Positions 5,649 to 14,049 of a DNA stretch of 24,575 nucleotides are shown piece by piece. The position numbers were made by a program, and so were the translations under genes. This DNA is from DATGQT01 sp033720695 (GTDB lineage Bacteria; Bacteroidota; Rhodothermia; Rhodothermales; Rubricoccaceae), in NCBI GenBank assembly GCA_033720695.1, contig JAWWCA010000020.1, positions 1 to 24,575 of the forward strand. The letters are read 5' to 3'. The notes under the pieces were generated by a model, which had not been told where the DNA came from, searched no databases, and worked only from the letters and a program-made list of their open reading frames with translations. Position 1 is the first letter of the stretch; each line of letters starts with the position of its first letter.

Positions 5649-8117
5649 ATGACTGAGCATTCCAAGCTGCCTGCTTCGACTCCCGCCGGCATGTACAGCA
5701 CCCATCCGTATGAGACGGCCCCGTCCGCCGAGGGACGGAAGAAGCTGGAAGCGACGTTCGACTTCCTCTACCGGCAGCGGCTCCTCATCCTCCTCTGCAC
5801 CGCCATCGTGCTGGGAGCCGCGGCCGCCTTCGCCTACACCCGGACGCCCGTCTACGAGTCCGCGAGCCTGGTGAAGGTCAACCTCGAAGACCGGTCCCGA
5901 GGCCGCGGCGACGAAGACCTCGCCGTGGGCGACGAGAACCTCTTCGCCACGAACGACCGCTCCATCCTCGCCGAGGTCTTCCTCCTGCAAACCTCCGCCC
6001 TCATCCGCGAGCGCGTGGCGCAGCGGATCGAGGAACTGAGCACAGACGAGGCCGGCGTTGCGGGCTTGGCGTCCGACGACGTCACCTTCGATGTGGCCGA
6101 CCAGGCCGCCAGCACGATCCTCGTGACCGCCGCGAGCGAGGACCCCGAACACGCCGCGCTCCTGGCCGACCTCTACGCCGACGAGTACGTCCGGCTCACG
6201 GAGGAGGCCGCCCGCGGCCGCCTGACGGCGCAGCGCACGCTGCTGGAGGAGTGGGAGGCCGAGCAGCGCCAAGAGCTCGAACGGCTGGAGGATGAGCAGC
6301 GCGCCCGCGCGGCAGCGGGCTCGCGGTCGGACCCCGGCCAGGAGGCCAGCGTCCTCGCGATGCAGATCTCGAGCCTGGAGGCTCAGCGCGACCAGCTCCA
6401 GACCGAGCTCCAGACCCGGCGGGCCTCGCTCCGAACCGCGCGGGCCGACCTCGCCGACATCGAGCCCCGCCTGACGCAGCGCGTCGCTTCCGGCGACGAG
6501 CAGCGGCTCGAAGAGCTTCAGGCCCAGGTCGCGGCCCTCCGCTCGGAACGGACGAGGACCGAGCGGCGCTACCCCGACGCCTCCGAGCGCGACCCGCGCG
6601 TCACCGAGCGCCTCCGCCAGATCGACACCGACGTCCAGCGACTCGAGGCCGAAGCCGAAGAGATCTCCCAGGGCATCGTCGAGGCGGGGGGCTTGAGCGG
6701 CGGGACGGGCGGGGCGTCCAACCTCGCCTACGCCGCCCAACTGCGGCGCCAGGTGCAGGAGCACGAGGCCTACATCCAGGCGCTCGAGGCGCAGGCTGAG
6801 CGGGTCGACGCCCGCATCGCAGAGCACTATGCCGAGATGCGCCTGCTCCCGCAGCAGGCGATGGCGCAGGCCAGCCAGCAGATCGCGCAGGCCCAACTCG
6901 AACGCGAGCGGCGCTTCGCCGAGGAGACGTACCAGGACGCCGCCAGCCGCCTCCGCGACCTCCGCGCTGTGGAGGAGGGCACCCTGGGGTACGCCCAGGT
7001 CATCCAGCGCGCGGAGGTCCCCTTCGCCCCGTCCCAGATCCCGGCGTCGCGGCTCCTCCTCCTCGGGGCGTTCCTCGGGCTCTCGCTCGGGCTCGGGCTC
7101 TCCCTCGTGCGGGACAAGATCGACAACCGGATCTACAAGCCGGACCAGCTGCGCGAGTGGGGCTACCCGCTCCTCGCCACCATCCCCAATCTGGGGCCCT
7201 TGATCGACGAGGAGTTCGACGGCGACGACACGATCGAGGCCGGCGGCCGCCAGCTCGCCACGCGCCTCGTCACGCTCCTGAGCCCCCTCTCGCCGACGGC
7301 CGAGGCGTACCGTCACCTCCGCACCAACGTCCTCGCCTACCACGGCGCCACCTACCCCGTCAAGGTGGTGCTGGTGACGAGCCCCGGCCCCGAAGACGGG
7401 AAGTCGACCACCGCGTCCAACCTCGCCATCGCGCTGGCCCAGGGGGGGCACCGCACCCTCCTCCTCGACGCCGACCTCCGCCGGCCGAGCGTCCACAAGC
7501 TGTTCGGAATCCGGCGTAGCCCCGGTCTCATCCAGGGCCTCCTCTCGAGGCACAGCAACGGCGAGAAGGGCGAGCCACGCACGCAGGGCGCTGGGGGCGC
7601 CCCTCCCGAAAGCGCCCGGGTCGGGATCGACAACCTCGCCATCGTCCCCGCTGGCGAGCCCGCGGCCGCGGGCGACGGGGCCGGCCCGGACGTCGCGATG
7701 ATGACGGCACTGGGGTCCGCGGCGATGACCGAGTACCTCCAGCGGCTCCGCGAGGCGTACGACGTGATCGTCATCGACACGCCACCCGTCCTCGCGACCA
7801 CGGACGCGCTTCAGCTCGCCCGGCAGTGCGACGCCGTCGTGGTGACCGTCCGCGCGCGGCAGACGCGTGAGGGCGAGCTCACGCACGTCATCGAGGCGCT
7901 CGAGCAGGTCGGCGCCCCGGTCGTCGGCACCGTCCTCAACGGCTTCGACGTCACCATGGCCTACGGGTACAAGTACCGGTACCGGAACTACACCGCCTAC
8001 GGGCCTTACCCTGCGTACGGCTTGGAGGAGACCCGGGGCCGGGCGCGTTCGCGAGAGGCCGAACGTGGGAAGGACCACGGCGAGCACCCCCAGCCTGCCT
8101 CAGAAACCGGCCCGTGA
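5649..8117 (+). CDS. wzc: Wzc-type polysaccharide co-polymerase and tyrosine autokinase (BY-kinase)
   Basis: This 822-aa inner-membrane protein controls chain length and couples polymerisation to export of capsule or exopolysaccharide. TM1 lies at about residues 45-64, followed by the Wzz-type periplasmic entry, a long Glu/Arg/Gln-rich coiled coil at about 190-440, and TM2 at about 467-487 after the Pro-rich FAPSQIPASR. The cytoplasmic kinase has Walker A SPGPEDGKST (578-587), Walker A' LLLDADLRRP with D607/D609 and Walker B VIVIDTPP with D710. The tail carries a tyrosine cluster, eight Tyr between 772 and 790, the expected autophosphorylation site. It is about 100 aa longer than E. coli Wzc, mainly in the coiled coil and a linker after the A' motif. 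No Wzb-type phosphatase is visible here. The SLBB export gene follows directly. Confidence 0.95.
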   Translation: MTEHSKLPASTPAGMYSTHPYETAPSAEGRKKLEATFDFLYRQRLLILLCTAIVLGAAAAFAYTRTPVYESASLVKVNLEDRSRGRGDEDLAVGDENLFATNDRSILAEVFLLQTSALIRERVAQRIEELSTDEAGVAGLASDDVTFDVADQAASTILVTAASEDPEHAALLADLYADEYVRLTEEAARGRLTAQRTLLEEWEAEQRQELERLEDEQRARAAAGSRSDPGQEASVLAMQISSLEAQRDQLQTELQTRRASLRTARADLADIEPRLTQRVASGDEQRLEELQAQVAALRSERTRTERRYPDASERDPRVTERLRQIDTDVQRLEAEAEEISQGIVEAGGLSGGTGGASNLAYAAQLRRQVQEHEAYIQALEAQAERVDARIAEHYAEMRLLPQQAMAQASQQIAQAQLERERRFAEETYQDAASRLRDLRAVEEGTLGYAQVIQRAEVPFAPSQIPASRLLLLGAFLGLSLGLGLSLVRDKIDNRIYKPDQLREWGYPLLATIPNLGPLIDEEFDGDDTIEAGGRQLATRLVTLLSPLSPTAEAYRHLRTNVLAYHGATYPVKVVLVTSPGPEDGKSTTASNLAIALAQGGHRTLLLDADLRRPSVHKLFGIRRSPGLIQGLLSRHSNGEKGEPRTQGAGGAPPESARVGIDNLAIVPAGEPAAAGDGAGPDVAMMTALGSAAMTEYLQRLREAYDVIVIDTPPVLATTDALQLARQCDAVVVTVRARQTREGELTHVIEALEQVGAPVVGTVLNGFDVTMAYGYKYRYRNYTAYGPYPAYGLEETRGRARSREAERGKDHGEHPQPASETGP

Positions 8118-8172
8118 CCTCTCCGCGCACCAGCGCCCGCGGCGGGTGCTCGCTGCTCCTCTCACCCCCTCG

Positions 8173-8685
8173 ATGCTGCTCCCCCCGATGCGACGCCTGC
8201 TGTTCCCCCTCGTTGTTCTCGTGGCCTTCCCAGCCGCTGCCCAAGACGAGGCCCTGGCCACCGAGGTCGGCTCCACGAACGCCGCCTACTACTCCTTCCT
8301 GCGCACGGGTGAGGTCCCCATCGAGGTCTTCGTGCTCGGGGAGGTGAGCGACCCTGGCGTCTATGCCGTGGGGCTCGGCACGGACCTCGACCACCTCCTC
8401 GCGCTCGCAGGGGGCGTGGCCTACGGGGCGCAGGAGGAGCGCCTCGTGCAGGACGTCACCGTGCGACTCTACGACAACGCGGGTGGCAACCGCGTCCTCT
8501 CCTACGAGCAGTCGCTGGACCGCTTGCTCGCCGGGACCCCCCCGCTACCCCCCCTCGACCACGGCGACGTCGTCGTGGTCGATGTCCAGGCGCAGCAGAG
8601 CTGGTTCACGTTCAGCAACACGCTCAGCGTCTTGACTGCGCTCGCGTCGCTGATCCTCGTCGTCGAGCGGATCACGTCGAACTGA
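8173..8685 (+). CDS. Short SLBB-domain polysaccharide export protein with C-terminal membrane segment
   Basis: From ATG 8173 the protein has 170 aa; ATG 8188 gives 165 aa and a more compact signal peptide (MRRLLFPLVVLVAFPAAAQ), and could be the true start. The mature part has one SLBB beta-grasp domain, with VFVLGEVSDPGVYAVG and LLALAGGV at about residues 52-82, ending near DHGDVVVVDV. The last 25 residues (LSVLTALASLILVVERI) form a hydrophobic helix. Wza-type export proteins usually have a poly-export domain and two or more SLBB domains, so this is a reduced member. It lies 55 bases after the wzc-like gene and probably acts with it in the periplasm. The anchoring of the C-terminal helix, in inner or outer membrane, cannot be told from sequence. 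Confidence 0.85.
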   Translation: MLLPPMRRLLFPLVVLVAFPAAAQDEALATEVGSTNAAYYSFLRTGEVPIEVFVLGEVSDPGVYAVGLGTDLDHLLALAGGVAYGAQEERLVQDVTVRLYDNAGGNRVLSYEQSLDRLLAGTPPLPPLDHGDVVVVDVQAQQSWFTFSNTLSVLTALASLILVVERITSN

Positions 8686-8708
8686 CGGGGCGGGCCTGGC
8701 GGCAGGGG

Positions 8709-8751
8709 GATCCGGCGGGGGCTCGATCGGGCCCCACCCGTCCTCCGGATC
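8709..8751 (+). terminator. Nested dyad after the SLBB gene
   Basis: GATCCGG (8709-8715) pairs with CCGGATC (8745-8751), and inside it GGGGC (8718-8722) pairs with GCCCC (8731-8735). It begins 24 bases after the stop at 8685. There is no T tract. It could end the wzc/SLBB transcript or stabilise its 3' end. Confidence 0.42.
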
Positions 8752-8788
8752 GACGGCCCGCCTCCTTCAGTCCCGACCGGCGGACGTC

Positions 8789-10000
8789 ATGATGAGCCCA
8801 GCCCCCTCGCCCTTGGCTCCGGCGGCCGCGCGACCGGTCGCCGCCGAGATCTGGGCGCGTGCGCTGGCCGCTGGCCGGCCGCGTGAGGTCGAGCTCTTCC
8901 TTCTGACGGCGCGCACCGCTCCGAGCGACGAGGCGATCGAGCGCATCCGAACGCTGGCAAGAGGGGGGGTGGACTGGGCGTACGTCGTCGGCTTGGTGGA
9001 TGGCCACGGCGTGTGGCCTGTCGCCCACCGCACCCTCTCGGCCGTCGCGGGCATCCGCCTCCCCGGTGAGGTCGCCGCTGAGCTGCGGACAGGCGCCCAC
9101 GCAACGGCCGCGCTGGTCCAGATCCGCATCGAGGAGGTCGCCGCGCTCGATCGGGCCCTGGCCGTGCAGGGCGTCGAGGCCCTCTTCTTCAAGGGGGTCG
9201 CGCTGGGCGGCTTCGCCTACGGCAACCCCGCTCGGCGGCGGCCCGGCGACATCGACGTGCTCGTCCGACACGAGGACTTCGGGCGCGCGCGCGAGGTGCT
9301 CGTCGAGCGGGGATACCGGTCTCGCGTGCCCGCAGACGCGGAGGGCCGGTACCTGCGGACGCACTCTGGGATCGCCTTCGAGCATCCCGAGGGGAACGTC
9401 GACCTCCACGCGACCCTCGAGCAGCGGGCCTTCGACAGCCTCCCGTTCTCGGTCAAGCTCGGGGAAGAGGTCTGGGCGCGGAGCGTGACGGTGGACCTCG
9501 GCGGAGCCGCCGTCCGCACCCTCTCTGGGGAGGACGCGCTCATCCACCTCTGCGCCCACGGCGCGCGGCACTCGTGGGTGGCGTTCTACGCCGTCTGCGA
9601 TGTCGCGGAGGTGATCGGGGCTTCCCCCGCTCTTGACTGGGACTGCATCACCGAGAGGGTCCAGGAGCGCGGCTCCTCGCGTATCTTCCATCTGGGGCTT
9701 CTGCTGGCCTGCGGGCTCCTCGATGCGGACGTGCCGCCGGAGGTCTACGACCGTGCGGCGCGCGACGAGCCGGCTGCCGCGCTGGCCGCCGAGGTGAGCG
9801 AGTGGCTCTTCGACCCGGAGAGCACCGCCGGAGCGATTCGCCACGAGGACCTGGCCGGCAGCCTCCGCCATCACCAGTACCATATGAAGCTCTTGGAGCG
9901 GCCGGCCGACAAGGTGACCTACGTCGTCTTGCGCGGATTGAGGATGCTCAAGAAGAAGCTGCCCACATCGTCCGCGGCCCGTGAGCGGGCCGCCGGCTGA
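8789..10000 (+). CDS. Nucleotidyltransferase-fold protein, NTP_transf_5 type
   Basis: The 403-aa protein starts at tandem ATG codons at 8789 and 8792. The core reads ALFFKGVALGGFAYG (K135), then RRRPGDIDVLV with metal-binding D154 and D156, and a third carboxylate D205 in NVDLHATLE. This is the pol-beta nucleotidyltransferase pattern of the NTP_transf_5 family. A helical part follows with DALIHLCAHGARHSW. The C-terminus is basic (LKKKLP). Family members often sit in polysaccharide loci and beside HprK-like and PqqD-like genes, as here, but substrate and product are not established. All three catalytic Asp are present, so it should be active. Terminator-like hairpins flank the gene, so it may be transcribed alone. 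Confidence 0.87.
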   Translation: MMSPAPSPLAPAAARPVAAEIWARALAAGRPREVELFLLTARTAPSDEAIERIRTLARGGVDWAYVVGLVDGHGVWPVAHRTLSAVAGIRLPGEVAAELRTGAHATAALVQIRIEEVAALDRALAVQGVEALFFKGVALGGFAYGNPARRRPGDIDVLVRHEDFGRAREVLVERGYRSRVPADAEGRYLRTHSGIAFEHPEGNVDLHATLEQRAFDSLPFSVKLGEEVWARSVTVDLGGAAVRTLSGEDALIHLCAHGARHSWVAFYAVCDVAEVIGASPALDWDCITERVQERGSSRIFHLGLLLACGLLDADVPPEVYDRAARDEPAAALAAEVSEWLFDPESTAGAIRHEDLAGSLRHHQYHMKLLERPADKVTYVVLRGLRMLKKKLPTSSAARERAAG

Positions 10001-10002
10001 GG

Positions 10003-10032
10003 GCGCGCGGCCTGGACCGCCGGGCCGCGTGC
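10003..10032 (+). terminator. Strong GC hairpin after the nucleotidyltransferase gene
   Basis: GCGCGCGGCC pairs with GGCCGCGTGC with one G-T wobble, a ten-base stem and ten-base loop, beginning three bases after the stop at 10000. No T tract follows. Confidence 0.48.
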
Positions 10033-10183
10033 ATCCCCGCCGACGGGGAGTCTCGACTTGAGTCTCACCTGTTTAAGGGCTGCCTCGCGCGCCCGATACC
10101 GCAACGGGGCTCCCGTTCGGCGTTGGGTTGTGCGCCACGCGGGCCCCTCCCGTCCAAGAGCAGCATCCTACGAGGGCACGCCC

Positions 10184-12541
10184 ATGCTTCGAGTCCCGAC
10201 CGCGTCGTCGTTCACCGCCGCCGGAACGTCGCGGCACCGCGTCCCGTCCGTCGTGCTCCTCGTGGCCGTCCTCGTGGCCGCCGCCATCCCCGCACGGGCG
10301 CAGTCGTTCTCCGATCAACTGAACCCGACGGGGGACCCCATCGGCGGGGGGCCGGGATACAGCAGCACCGTGGACCCGGCCACGGCCGACTTCGTCGTCT
10401 CGAGCCGGGGCACGCTGCTGAGCGCGCTGGCTCAGGCCCGCGCGGGCGACGTCGTCTACGTCGACGACGCAGCGGAGATCGACCTCACCGGCGACCACGG
10501 CGTCGTGATCCCCGGTGGCGTCACGCTCGCCAGCGGGCGCGGGCGGCAGGGTTCGCAAGGGGGGCTCATCTTCTCCGACGCGACGTACCCCGAGCTGGAC
10601 CTCATCTCGGTGTTCGTGACCGGCGGCCCGGGCGTGCGCGTCACCGGGCTGCGGTTCCGGGGGCCCTCGGCCGAGATCCACGACCACGACTACGACCTCA
10701 CCGGGGTCGGCAACCTGCTCCGCGTCGAGGAGGGGCACGCGGACGTGGAGGTGGACAACTGCGAGTTCTGGGCCTGGGACAAGTGGGCGGTCTGGCTGAA
10801 GTACTCCGACGGTGCCCACGTCCACCACAACTACTTCCACCACAACCAGCGCTCGGGCTATGGCTACGGCGTCTGGTGCGGGGGCACCGGCACCGAGGAG
10901 GGCTCGGAGGCGCTCATCGAGGCCAACCTCTTCGACTACGGCCGCCACTTCATCGCCTCAAGCGGGCACCCGAACTCGTGGGAGGCCCGGTACAACATCC
11001 TGGGGCCCCACAACATCAGCCACAAGCTCGACCGCCACGGCGGCGGCGCTGGGCTCGACACCCACGTCCACCACAACCTCTTCTTCGGGGACTCCGGGAG
11101 CGACTTCGCCGTGGGCAGCGAGCCGTCTGGCGAGGTCACCTACCACAGCAACTGGTCGAGCCACCCGAATCTCGATGAGGCCGTCGAGTTTCGGGCGCCG
11201 GGCGGCCTCGACAACCCCCGCTTCAGCGCCTGGGACAACACCTTCGGCGGCGTGCCGGACACGTGGCTGCCACGCGCGGTGATCGCGGCCTCGGCCAGCT
11301 CCGGGCCGGCGCCCCTCACGGTCACCTTCGACGGCTCCGCGAGCACCTCGCCCAGCGGCGGGGCCGTCCGGCAGTACCACTGGGCCTTCGGCGACGGGCG
11401 GGACGCCATCGGCGCGACGGCGCGCGGCGAGCGCGTGCAGTACACCTTCACCACCCCCGGGCTCTACTACGTCGAGCTGATGGTGCTGGACCGAGACGGC
11501 CTCATCGACACCGAGTACCACCCGGTGCTCGTCGAGCCCTCGGCGCCCGGCTACCTCCTCAGCGCCTGGATCCTCGATTCGTACGTCGGCCCGCTCCAGG
11601 ACTACTACAAGAAGCAGATCCTCATCGACGACGACGTGGTGTGGGAGGACGACGTGGCCGGCGACGAGGGCTGGCAGCACGTGGTGCTCGACGTGGCCGA
11701 TGCGGTGGCTGGGAAGGACGAGGTGCGCCTGGCCTTCCGGCTCTTCGTCGAGACGTCGGTGACGGACCCGCAGTCCCAGATCGTCGAGATCACCATGTAC
11801 ATCGACGACGTCTACCTCTTCGGCGGCGACGTCGGCGACAACGGCATGGAGACGAAAGGGGTCTGGCGCACGGCGACCGGCCGCGTCGGGGGCGGCACCA
11901 CCTCGGGGTGGGGCCACACCTACTACGCCGTGGGCCGGAGCGGGTACCAGTCGATCGAGACCAGCCGCAACCTGAACGTGACGTCGGAGGCGGGGACGTG
12001 GAGCGAGTGGTACCAGCCCGGGGTGGACGTCGCGGCATTCGCGGCACAGGCCCAGACGGTCTCGTTCGCGGCGGGATGGAACGTCGCCTCGCTCTCGGTC
12101 CGGCCGCTCGACGCCGACTTCGAAGCCCTCTTCGCCGGCTTGGAGTCGGAGATCCAGTTCGTCGAGGACGCCCAGGGCCGACGGTTCGTGCCGGGGGGGG
12201 AGAACGAAATCGGGTCGTGGGACACGAAGAAGGCCTACTACGTCTACGCCGACGCCCCCGCGTCGATGACCGTGCAGGGGGTGCCCGTCCTGCCGGAGCT
12301 GACGCCGCTGACGCTGGAGCCCGAATGGAACCTCGTGCCCTTCTATGGCGAGGAGCCCATGCCGGTCGCCGAGGCCCTGGCGTCTCTCGGAGGCGACCTC
12401 CTGGTGGCGAAGGACCACGAGGGCCGGTCGTACGTCCCCGCCATCGGCACGGACGACCTCGGCATCTTGCGACCGGGCGAAGGGTACCGCGTATACATGG
12501 AGCGGGGGGGCACCCTGCTCTACCCGACGGACTCCCCGTAG
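10184..12541 (+). CDS. Secreted right-handed beta-helix (pectate-lyase-like) protein with PKD domain
   Basis: The 785-aa protein starts at ATG 10184; the upstream frame to 10058 looks non-coding. A signal peptide ends near ARAQS. Residues about 40-360 form a pectate-lyase-like beta-helix, with GVTLASGRG, VTGLRFRG, VDNCEFWAW, HHNYFHHNQRSGYGYG and VHHNLFFGDSGSDF. A PKD domain follows at about 365-445 (APLTVTFDGSAS, WAFGDG), then a beta-sandwich-like region at about 453-550, and two related GWN repeats at about 625-700 and 710-783. No type IX sorting tail is seen. Beta-helix enzymes cut or epimerise uronic-acid polymers, so it may act on the locus polysaccharide. A catalytic triad cannot be assigned by eye. 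It could also be a non-catalytic binding protein. Confidence 0.82.
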   Translation: MLRVPTASSFTAAGTSRHRVPSVVLLVAVLVAAAIPARAQSFSDQLNPTGDPIGGGPGYSSTVDPATADFVVSSRGTLLSALAQARAGDVVYVDDAAEIDLTGDHGVVIPGGVTLASGRGRQGSQGGLIFSDATYPELDLISVFVTGGPGVRVTGLRFRGPSAEIHDHDYDLTGVGNLLRVEEGHADVEVDNCEFWAWDKWAVWLKYSDGAHVHHNYFHHNQRSGYGYGVWCGGTGTEEGSEALIEANLFDYGRHFIASSGHPNSWEARYNILGPHNISHKLDRHGGGAGLDTHVHHNLFFGDSGSDFAVGSEPSGEVTYHSNWSSHPNLDEAVEFRAPGGLDNPRFSAWDNTFGGVPDTWLPRAVIAASASSGPAPLTVTFDGSASTSPSGGAVRQYHWAFGDGRDAIGATARGERVQYTFTTPGLYYVELMVLDRDGLIDTEYHPVLVEPSAPGYLLSAWILDSYVGPLQDYYKKQILIDDDVVWEDDVAGDEGWQHVVLDVADAVAGKDEVRLAFRLFVETSVTDPQSQIVEITMYIDDVYLFGGDVGDNGMETKGVWRTATGRVGGGTTSGWGHTYYAVGRSGYQSIETSRNLNVTSEAGTWSEWYQPGVDVAAFAAQAQTVSFAAGWNVASLSVRPLDADFEALFAGLESEIQFVEDAQGRRFVPGGENEIGSWDTKKAYYVYADAPASMTVQGVPVLPELTPLTLEPEWNLVPFYGEEPMPVAEALASLGGDLLVAKDHEGRSYVPAIGTDDLGILRPGEGYRVYMERGGTLLYPTDSP

Positions 12542-12581
12542 CCGGCCCACCCCGTGGGCGCCGGCCGGGCCGACCGGCCGG
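12541..12581 (+). terminator. Overlapping GC hairpins at the end of the beta-helix gene
   Basis: GCCCAC (12545-12550) pairs with GTGGGC (12554-12559), and CCGGCCGG (12561-12568) pairs with CCGGCCGG (12574-12581) around GCCGA. They lie directly after the stop. There is no T tract. Confidence 0.42.
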
Positions 12582-12960
12582 GCCGCAGCTGTAGGAGCGC
12601 AAGGAGAAGGGGAGGGGGGGGCAGCGTGTGCGCCATAGGCGTAGGGGGGGCGAGTCTATAAGCGTAGGCGGACGGATGGACGTTCCATAAACCCCGGCTT
12701 ATCATCCCCGGCGGCTGTTGCGGCAGTCCCTGTGAGCAGCGCCCCCCCGCAGTCGCCCCCTTCGGGCACGTTCTCGCGGAGAGCGTGCGTCTGTCGAGAG
12801 GACGGTTCACGTGCAGCGTGCCTGAGCACCGTCGCGCCTGGGGGCGCGTGGGACTCACGTGGCGAAGCTGTGTCCTGACCTCTTGGTGCCGGCCCCGCGT
12901 CGCCGGAAGCCGGAGGGGTGCCTCCGCCAACCCTCAATGGCCTCACCGAGACCGAACACC
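12542..12960. other. Intergenic region with a direct repeat, likely promoter area of the sugar-biosynthesis run
   Basis: These 419 bases contain no convincing gene. ATAGGCGTAGG (12635-12645) and ATAAGCGTAGG (12658-12668) differ by one base and start 23 bases apart, about two helical turns, which would suit a dimeric regulator. They sit among purine-rich runs (G8 at 12614, G7 at 12644). The region then becomes AT-richer (CCATAAACC, CTTATCATCC near 12690-12705), where a promoter for the downstream genes may lie. Confidence 0.4.
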
Positions 12961-14004
12961 ATGGGCTCTTCAGCGTCCCCCTTCCTCGATCGTCCAGGCA
13001 CTGTCCTCATCGGCTACGGCTACTGGGGCAAGAACATCGCTCGCAACCTCGATGACCTCGGGGGGCTCGTCGGGATCTGCGACGCCGACGCCGACGCCCG
13101 GGAGCGGGCCCGGGAGCGCTATCCCGAGACCCGGATCTACGAGGCCTACGCGGACGTGCTCGCCGACGACGCCGTTGAGGCCGTCGCCATCAGCACGCAG
13201 GCGCGCGCCCACGCCGACCTCGCCATCCGCGCCCTCGAGGCGGGTAAGGACGTCTACGTCGAGAAGCCGCTGGCGTTGAACTACCGGGACGGGGAACGCA
13301 TGGTGACCGTGGCCGATCGGCTCGGGCGCATCCTCATGGTGGGGCACCTGCTGGAGTACCACCCGGCGGTCCTGGCGCTGGAGCGGCTCATCCGCCAGGG
13401 GGAGCTCGGCCGCCTGCAGTACGTGTACTCCAACCGGCTCAACCTCGGCCGCTTCCGGCGCGAGGAGAACGCGCTCTGGAGCTTCGCCCCCCACGACATC
13501 GCCGTCATCCTCCGGCTCGTCGGCGAGAGCCCCATCGAGGTCGTCGCCACGGGCGGTGCCTACCTCCAGCCCAACGTGGCCGACACCACCGTCACGAACA
13601 TGCTGTTCGAGGACGGCCTCCGCGCCCACATCTTCGTCTCGTGGCTCCACCCCTACAAGGAGCAGCGGCTCGTCGTCGTCGGTTCCAAGAAGATGGCCGT
13701 CTTCGACGACCGGGCCGAGCCCGGCGAGAAGCTCGTCGTCTACGACCAGGGCGCGTCGTGGGTGGACAACCGGCCCATCCCGCGCAACGGCGAGGGGATG
13801 GCCGTGGACTACGGCGACGGCGAGCCGCTCCGGCTCGAGATGGAGCACTTCCTCAACTGCGTCCGCACGCGGCGGCGCCCCGTGACGGACGGCTGGAGCG
13901 GGCTCCGCGTCCTCCACGTGCTCCAGACGGCGCAGCGCTCCCTCCAGATGGGCGGCAGCCGCGTCCCCCTCGACCAGCCCACCCGCTCCATCGCCGTCCT
14001 CTGA
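12961..14004 (+). CDS. wlbA: Gfo/Idh/MocA dehydrogenase, WlbA/WbpB-like (UDP-GlcNAcA 3-dehydrogenase)
   Basis: The 347-aa protein from ATG 12961 (ATG 12937 is a possible longer start) has a Rossmann motif GYGYWGKN at residues 18-25, the family EKP motif at 101-103 with the conserved Lys 102, and WSFAPHD with H178/D179 at the active site. The next two genes encode an acetyltransferase and a PLP aminotransferase, the WlbA-WlbB-WlbC order. In that pathway WlbA oxidises C3 of UDP-N-acetylglucosaminuronate, the aminotransferase adds an amino group and the acetyltransferase acetylates it. The step-specific assignment rests on this context; the family alone is broad. It acts in the cytoplasm. The required UDP-GlcNAc 6-dehydrogenase is not clearly in the window. 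Confidence 0.85.
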   Translation: MGSSASPFLDRPGTVLIGYGYWGKNIARNLDDLGGLVGICDADADARERARERYPETRIYEAYADVLADDAVEAVAISTQARAHADLAIRALEAGKDVYVEKPLALNYRDGERMVTVADRLGRILMVGHLLEYHPAVLALERLIRQGELGRLQYVYSNRLNLGRFRREENALWSFAPHDIAVILRLVGESPIEVVATGGAYLQPNVADTTVTNMLFEDGLRAHIFVSWLHPYKEQRLVVVGSKKMAVFDDRAEPGEKLVVYDQGASWVDNRPIPRNGEGMAVDYGDGEPLRLEMEHFLNCVRTRRRPVTDGWSGLRVLHVLQTAQRSLQMGGSRVPLDQPTRSIAVL

Positions 14005-14049
14005 CGCCGCCCAGCGGCGCCCCGCCTCCCTCATCGTAGCACCGGCTCC

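Noticed and set aside
5571..8087. Antisense open frame of 838 codons opposite the wzc-like gene
   Set aside because: The plus strand encodes a complete BY-kinase; the antisense product has no domain pattern and is a composition artefact.
10058..10183. Upstream extension of the beta-helix gene
   Set aside because: The added residues are Arg-rich and precede a normal signal peptide that begins at ATG 10184.
12601..12655. Purine-rich G runs as a possible quadruplex or switch
   Set aside because: Runs of seven or eight G occur throughout this window and spacing is irregular; no separate support.
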